DNA from: an uncultured Ruminococcus sp.
GTDB lineage: Bacteria; Bacillota; Clostridia; Oscillospirales; Acutalibacteraceae
Assembly (NCBI GenBank): GCA_902803125.1
Contig: CADCOZ010000050.1
Span: forward strand, 1-6,939
DNA length: 6,939 nucleotides
Reading direction: 5' to 3'
Position numbers and translations under genes: made by a program
The notes under the pieces: model-generated
The model's database searches: none
What the model was told of the DNA's origin: nothing
What the model saw: the letters and a program-made list of their open reading frames with translations, nothing else
Part shown: positions 4,335 through 6,939 of the stretch, in pieces
Numbering within the stretch: the stretch's first letter is position 1
Layout: every line of letters starts with the position of its first letter

Positions 4335-5981
4335 TTATTCTAAGGTCAGAATATAATCATAAATCGGCTGCTGACCGTCTATCATATACGTTTCTGTTTG
4401 GGGATAACGCTGTTGGAAGGCTTGATAGACTGCTTCGGATTCCTCTGCCGTTACAGAAGCTCCGCAGATGATCAGTGCAATATCGTAGCGTTCCAAATGC
4501 AAATCGGCCGCTAAAGCGAGCAGGGCGGCGTTTTTGTCGGCGGCTGTTTGATAAATCGTATCACCGACAAAGCCGATGTAGTCATCTTTGCAGATCGTCA
4601 GACCGTTTTGTTCGGTATCCCGCACAGACTGCGACACAATGCCGGTCACAACGCCGCTGATAATCTCCTGCTGTTCCGCTAAAATGGTGGGAATATCTTT
4701 CTTTTCGGTATCCAGCTGAGAAATGGCGGCATAGCCTTCACCGATGGTTTTGGTAGGAATGATATCAACCTTGGCCTCCTGATACAGGGAAGCGGCCTGC
4801 TGTGCCGTCAAAATAATATTGCTGTTGTTGGGATAGACCAGAATATGATCGGCGTTGATTTTGCGGAAGGCAGAGAGAAAATCCTCTGTGGAAGGATTCA
4901 TGCTTTGTCCGCCGTCTACCACCACATCACAGCCCAGTGAAACAAAAACTTCTTTAATGCCCTGTCCGGCCGCCACACTGACGAAACCGTAGGTTTTATG
5001 CGGCAGACGGGGTGTTTCCATTTGCTGATGCAGGGTGTGTTCATTGTGCTGTAAGGTCATGTTCTCGATTTTAGTGGTCAGAAATTCGCCGTACTGCTGA
5101 CAGTAGCTCAACACTTCACCGGGTTTCATGGTGTGAACGTGAACCTTGACAATGGTTCCTTCCTGAAACGCCACCACGGAATCCCCCACAAGGTTCAGAT
5201 AGTCCTTAAAGGCTTCTAAATCAAACTGTTCGGGGTCACCTTTGGCCTTTTGCAGACGCAGTAAAAACTCTGTGCAGTAACCGTAGGTTAAAACGCTGTT
5301 TTCGTCAAAGAGTGAATAATCTACTGCTTTAGCAGGCTTTTGTGTCTTTTCCTGCGTAAGCATTTGTCCCTTCAGTGCCAACAGCATTCCTTCGGCAATA
5401 TAGATAAAGCCGGCCCCGCCGCTGTCAACAACGCCGGCCTCCCGCAGTACATCCAGCAGTTCCGGGGTTCTCTGCAAAGAACGCCGCAGTTCTTCCAGAA
5501 AATTGTCGAAGTAGCTTTCCAGAGTGGTATCCGTCTTGATTTGAGATCCGGCATAATGCACCGCATCTTTATAAACCGTTAGGATTGTACCCTCTACCGG
5601 CACAGAAACCGCACGATAGGCTTCGCTGATGCCGCTTTCAAAGGCTTTGTCCAACAGTACCACGTCTGCGGAATCGACCCCTTCCAATCCCTGTGAAATG
5701 CCGGCAAAGATTCTGGACAAAATTACGCCGGAATTGCCTCTGGCTCCGAGCAGCATTCCCTTGGCGGCGGTGGAAGCTGTATGGCCTAAAGAAGCATTGT
5801 TTTTTTCTTCCAGTGCCGAAACACCGGAATCTATGGTCATGAACATATTATCACCGGTATCGCCGTCCGGAATAGGGAATACGTTCAAGTCATTGACCAA
5901 TTGTCTGTTGGCTGAAAGCGAAGCGGCTCCGCCTCGTATCATATTGGCAAATAAGATGCCGTCCATTGTTCTTGTTTCCAT
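4335..5981 (-). CDS. fakA: DAK2-domain fatty acid kinase (YloV/FakA family)
   Basis: This 548-residue protein has full family length. The N-terminal DAK2 kinase domain (about 1-205) carries NVFPIPDGDTGDNM (33-46), whose Asp39, Asp41 and following residues hold Mg-ATP, plus GARGNSGVILS (79-89) and DSGGAGF (186-192). The middle domain (about 225-310) has GYCTEF (234-239) and VKVHVHT (278-284), so Cys236, His281 and His283 sit where the functionally important Cys/His/His of Staphylococcus FakA are reported. The C-terminal DegV-like domain (about 328-548) shows GFVSVAAGQGIKEVF (332-346), DGGQSMNPST (356-365) and YPNNSNI (383-389); it is the FakB-binding part. The enzyme phosphorylates FakB-bound fatty acids to acyl-phosphates for PlsX/PlsY phospholipid synthesis. 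It is first in an operon with the FakB-like gene. The start ATG (5979-5981) has AGG 4 nt away and GAGGG further upstream; Met6 is a less likely alternative. The Asp23-like yloU gene that often precedes yloV is absent here. Confidence 0.95.
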   Translation of the reverse strand: METRTMDGILFANMIRGGAASLSANRQLVNDLNVFPIPDGDTGDNMFMTIDSGVSALEEKNNASLGHTASTAAKGMLLGARGNSGVILSRIFAGISQGLEGVDSADVVLLDKAFESGISEAYRAVSVPVEGTILTVYKDAVHYAGSQIKTDTTLESYFDNFLEELRRSLQRTPELLDVLREAGVVDSGGAGFIYIAEGMLLALKGQMLTQEKTQKPAKAVDYSLFDENSVLTYGYCTEFLLRLQKAKGDPEQFDLEAFKDYLNLVGDSVVAFQEGTIVKVHVHTMKPGEVLSYCQQYGEFLTTKIENMTLQHNEHTLHQQMETPRLPHKTYGFVSVAAGQGIKEVFVSLGCDVVVDGGQSMNPSTEDFLSAFRKINADHILVYPNNSNIILTAQQAASLYQEAKVDIIPTKTIGEGYAAISQLDTEKKDIPTILAEQQEIISGVVTGIVSQSVRDTEQNGLTICKDDYIGFVGDTIYQTAADKNAALLALAADLHLERYDIALIICGASVTAEESEAVYQAFQQRYPQTETYMIDGQQPIYDYILTLE

Positions 5982-6039
5982 TTACCTGATCCCTCATTTT
6001 TAAGTCCGCTTTGTGCGGCGTTGCCTTAACACAAACAGT

Positions 6040-6073
6040 ATCATATCATATTTTATTGACTAAATCAAGACAA
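6040..6073 (-). promoter_or_regulatory. Two overlapping promoters for the fakA-fakB operon
   Basis: On the minus strand, TTGTCT (6068-6073), 17 nt, TATGAT (6045-6050) and, shifted by 5 bp, TTGATT (6063-6068), 17 nt, TATGAT (6040-6045) are both well-spaced sigma-A promoters. The -10 hexamers share one base. The imperfect palindrome TTGATTTAGTCAA (6056-6068) sits in the spacer and could be an operator; it is only loosely like known fatty-acid regulator sites. The leader is about 50 nt and has a weak 4-bp hairpin (CCGC/GCGG). Confidence 0.7.
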
Positions 6074-6103
6074 AATTCATGGGAGAAAAATAGCAAATCA
6101 TTT

Positions 6104-6264
6104 GACTTCCTCGGAAACTTCCGAAGCACCGTCTTGTTTATCTCTTTTGCACGGGGCTTTGTATCTCTCCCTTGCATTACACAAAGTAGTGCTGCGGTCA
6201 AGACGCTTCGCCCGGCACAAAATATCCTGTGCAATACGGCACTTCTCCCGTTTCCGAGGAAGTC
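6104..6264. repeat. 161-bp structured element closed by a perfect 15-bp inverted repeat
   Basis: GACTTCCTCGGAAAC (6104-6118) is the exact reverse complement of GTTTCCGAGGAAGTC (6250-6264). Inside, CGAAG+CGTCTTG (6122-6126, 6130-6136) matches CAAGACG+CTTCG (6199-6210) with a 3-nt bulge. This encloses GCAC (6149-6152) + CTTTGT (6157-6162), which match ACAAAG (6181-6186) + GTGC (6189-6192). A separate small hairpin GCACA (6215-6219) / TGTGC (6228-6232) follows. The result is a branched, cloverleaf-like fold. A competing local hairpin TCGGAA/TTCCGA (6111-6124) overlaps the left closing arm. It lies between the divergent fakA and 6357 promoters, so it is outside both leaders. No protein-like frame with a start signal was found. 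It may be a MITE-like mobile repeat or a small structured RNA; the flanks show no clear target duplication. Confidence 0.7.
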
Positions 6265-6297
6265 TATTAAAAAACCGTTTATTTTGTGCAAAATCAC

Positions 6298-6326
6298 TTG
6301 AATATTTTTGCCGTATGGATTATAAT
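6298..6326 (+). promoter_or_regulatory. Sigma-A promoter for the 6357 operon
   Basis: TTGAAT (6298-6303), a 17-nt spacer and a perfect TATAAT (6321-6326) predict a start near 6333 and a leader of about 24 nt. This also decides against any upstream start for the following gene, since longer frames would begin before the promoter. Confidence 0.87.
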
Positions 6327-6356
6327 ACAAGCATACCAAACAAAAGGAGGAATTTG

Positions 6357-6761
6357 ATGATTGCAGCAGTCTGTATTGATGACAACAGCGGCATGACCTT
6401 TAACCATCGCCGCCAGAGCCGTGACCGTGTTCTGATTGACAATTTTGTGACCCTGTGCGGCGAAAAGAAAATTCGCATGAACGCCTATTCCGCCGCCTTA
6501 TTTACGGAATACGCCGACCGCATTGAAGTAAGTGAAGACTTTTTAGAGCAGGCAGGAGAGGACGACATCTGTTTTGTGGAAACAAATGACCTTGTGCCGT
6601 ATGCCGACCGTGTGAAGGGATTGATTCTCTATCGCTGGAACAGACGGTATCCGGCTTCCACTACCTTTGATGTGGACTTGTCTGCGTTCACCCTGCAAAA
6701 TACCACGGAATTTCAAGGCAGTTCACACGAAAACATTACCAGAGAGGAATATACAAAATGA
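6357..6761 (+). CDS. Small conserved protein with DHFR-like ends, often named 'ribonuclease Z' in databases
   Basis: This 134-residue cytoplasmic protein starts at ATG 6357, preceded by a perfect AGGAGG (6345-6350) with 6-nt spacing. The frame is open further upstream, but that part crosses the promoter and the 161-bp element. The N-terminus MIAAVCIDDNSGMTFNHRRQ (1-20) runs on into SRDRVL (21-26). The middle has RMNAYSAALF (40-49) and CFVET (72-76). The C-terminus has ILYRWNRRYPA (90-100), FDVDLSAFTL (104-113) and EFQGSSHENITREEYT (118-133). I recall this as a recurrent family in gut Clostridia that is sometimes labelled ribonuclease Z. The metallo-beta-lactamase HxHxDH motif is missing and the protein is far too short for that enzyme. 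The opening (IA-VD-N-G) and end (FxxDLSxF...EF.GSSHE) instead echo dihydrofolate reductase, with the middle shortened; this is my inference. Its stop overlaps the next start by four bases (ATGA), so the two are translationally coupled. Confidence 0.88.
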   Translation: MIAAVCIDDNSGMTFNHRRQSRDRVLIDNFVTLCGEKKIRMNAYSAALFTEYADRIEVSEDFLEQAGEDDICFVETNDLVPYADRVKGLILYRWNRRYPASTTFDVDLSAFTLQNTTEFQGSSHENITREEYTK

Positions 6762-6939
6762 AGCTGACAAAAAAATTACTCGTATCCCTGCTGTCCATCC
6801 TGTTGCTTTTTGGGTTATCCTCCTGTGGGGAACTTCCGCAGGTGATCCAATCATCTTCTGTTGTTTCTACCGTTGAAGGAGCCTATAACGTCAACACGGT
6901 GCCGGATTTTACCGACAAGCCCTATGTTGAAATCAACAA
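6758..6939 (+). CDS. Lipoprotein, probable secreted DNA/RNA non-specific endonuclease (N-terminal fragment)
   Basis: Sixty codons are present before the right edge cuts the gene. The start ATG overlaps the previous stop (ATGA) and is preceded by AGAGAGGAAT. Residues 1-22 are a lipoprotein signal: MKLTKKLL, a Leu-rich core and the lipobox LSSC with Cys23 as the lipidation site. A Ser/Val-rich linker follows. YNVNTVPDFTDKPYVEIN (43-60) matches the short motif (IPxFxGxPYVxINxNxPYF) that opens the mature part of many Firmicute secreted DNA/RNA non-specific nucleases, from memory of that family. Such enzymes degrade extracellular nucleic acid for nutrition or uptake. The catalytic DRGH- or H-N-H-type residues lie beyond the edge, so the function is unconfirmed. 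Lipoprotein status is sure, nuclease identity moderate. Confidence 0.72.
   Translation, partial: MKLTKKLLVSLLSILLLFGLSSCGELPQVIQSSSVVSTVEGAYNVNTVPDFTDKPYVEIN

Noticed and set aside
6102..6356. N-terminal extension of the small protein back to 6102
   Set aside because: The extension crosses the 161-bp structured element and the promoter at 6298-6326; the perfect AGGAGG and family-like N-terminus fix the start at 6357.
6357..6761. Ribonuclease Z identity for the small protein
   Set aside because: No HxHxDH metal motif and only 134 residues against about 300 for the enzyme.

Overview
The window looks like chromosomal DNA from a low- to mid-GC Gram-positive anaerobe of the Clostridia, probably a gut Oscillospiraceae/Ruminococcaceae-type bacterium. 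This is inferred from strong AGGAGG-type ribosome binding sites, near-consensus sigma-A promoters, two short lipoproteins, a DAP dehydrogenase of the long (about 320-330 residue) type, a YloV/FakA plus DegV pair, and a small 'RRQSRDRV' protein that I know mainly from gut Clostridia. Hairpin-rich intergenic repeats fit the same picture. No phage genes, transposase, CRISPR array, tRNA or rRNA was seen.

Layout. 1-144 (minus) is the start of an EamA/DMT-type membrane transporter that runs off the left edge. It diverges from ddh (335-1321, plus), which encodes meso-diaminopimelate dehydrogenase, the one-step entry to meso-DAP and lysine. Back-to-back promoters fill the 190-bp gap, and a clean intrinsic terminator follows ddh. 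1488-1940 (plus) encodes a small lipoprotein whose C-terminal half is five exact-length 11-residue repeats. 1941-2325 has no convincing gene but holds a strong bidirectional terminator hairpin and two copies of a short palindrome-bearing repeat. 2326-3162 (plus) encodes a 278-residue protein I cannot name.

3163-3449 is a hairpin-rich non-coding repeat cluster between convergent genes. On the minus strand, 5981-4335 (fakA-like DAK2/YloV kinase) and 4319-3450 (DegV/FakB-like fatty-acid-binding protein) form a two-gene operon with a 15-nt gap. Together they would make a fatty acid kinase: the DegV protein presents a fatty acid and the kinase makes the acyl-phosphate. Two overlapping promoters drive the operon.

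The 375-bp divergent region 5982-6356 contains a compact 161-bp element (6104-6264). It is closed by a perfect 15-bp inverted repeat and has further nested complementary segments. It lies between the two promoters and belongs to neither transcript leader. After it comes a good promoter and a translationally coupled pair: 6357-6761 (small protein with dihydrofolate-reductase-like sequence features at both ends) and 6758-6939 (start of a lipoprotein that looks like a secreted DNA/RNA non-specific endonuclease, cut by the right edge).

Most of the window is ordinary housekeeping or accessory chromosome. The items most worth a second look are the 161-bp structured element, the hendecad-repeat lipoprotein, the unnamed 278-residue protein and the small-protein/nuclease operon. 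I do not see evidence for a new multi-gene defence or mobile system.
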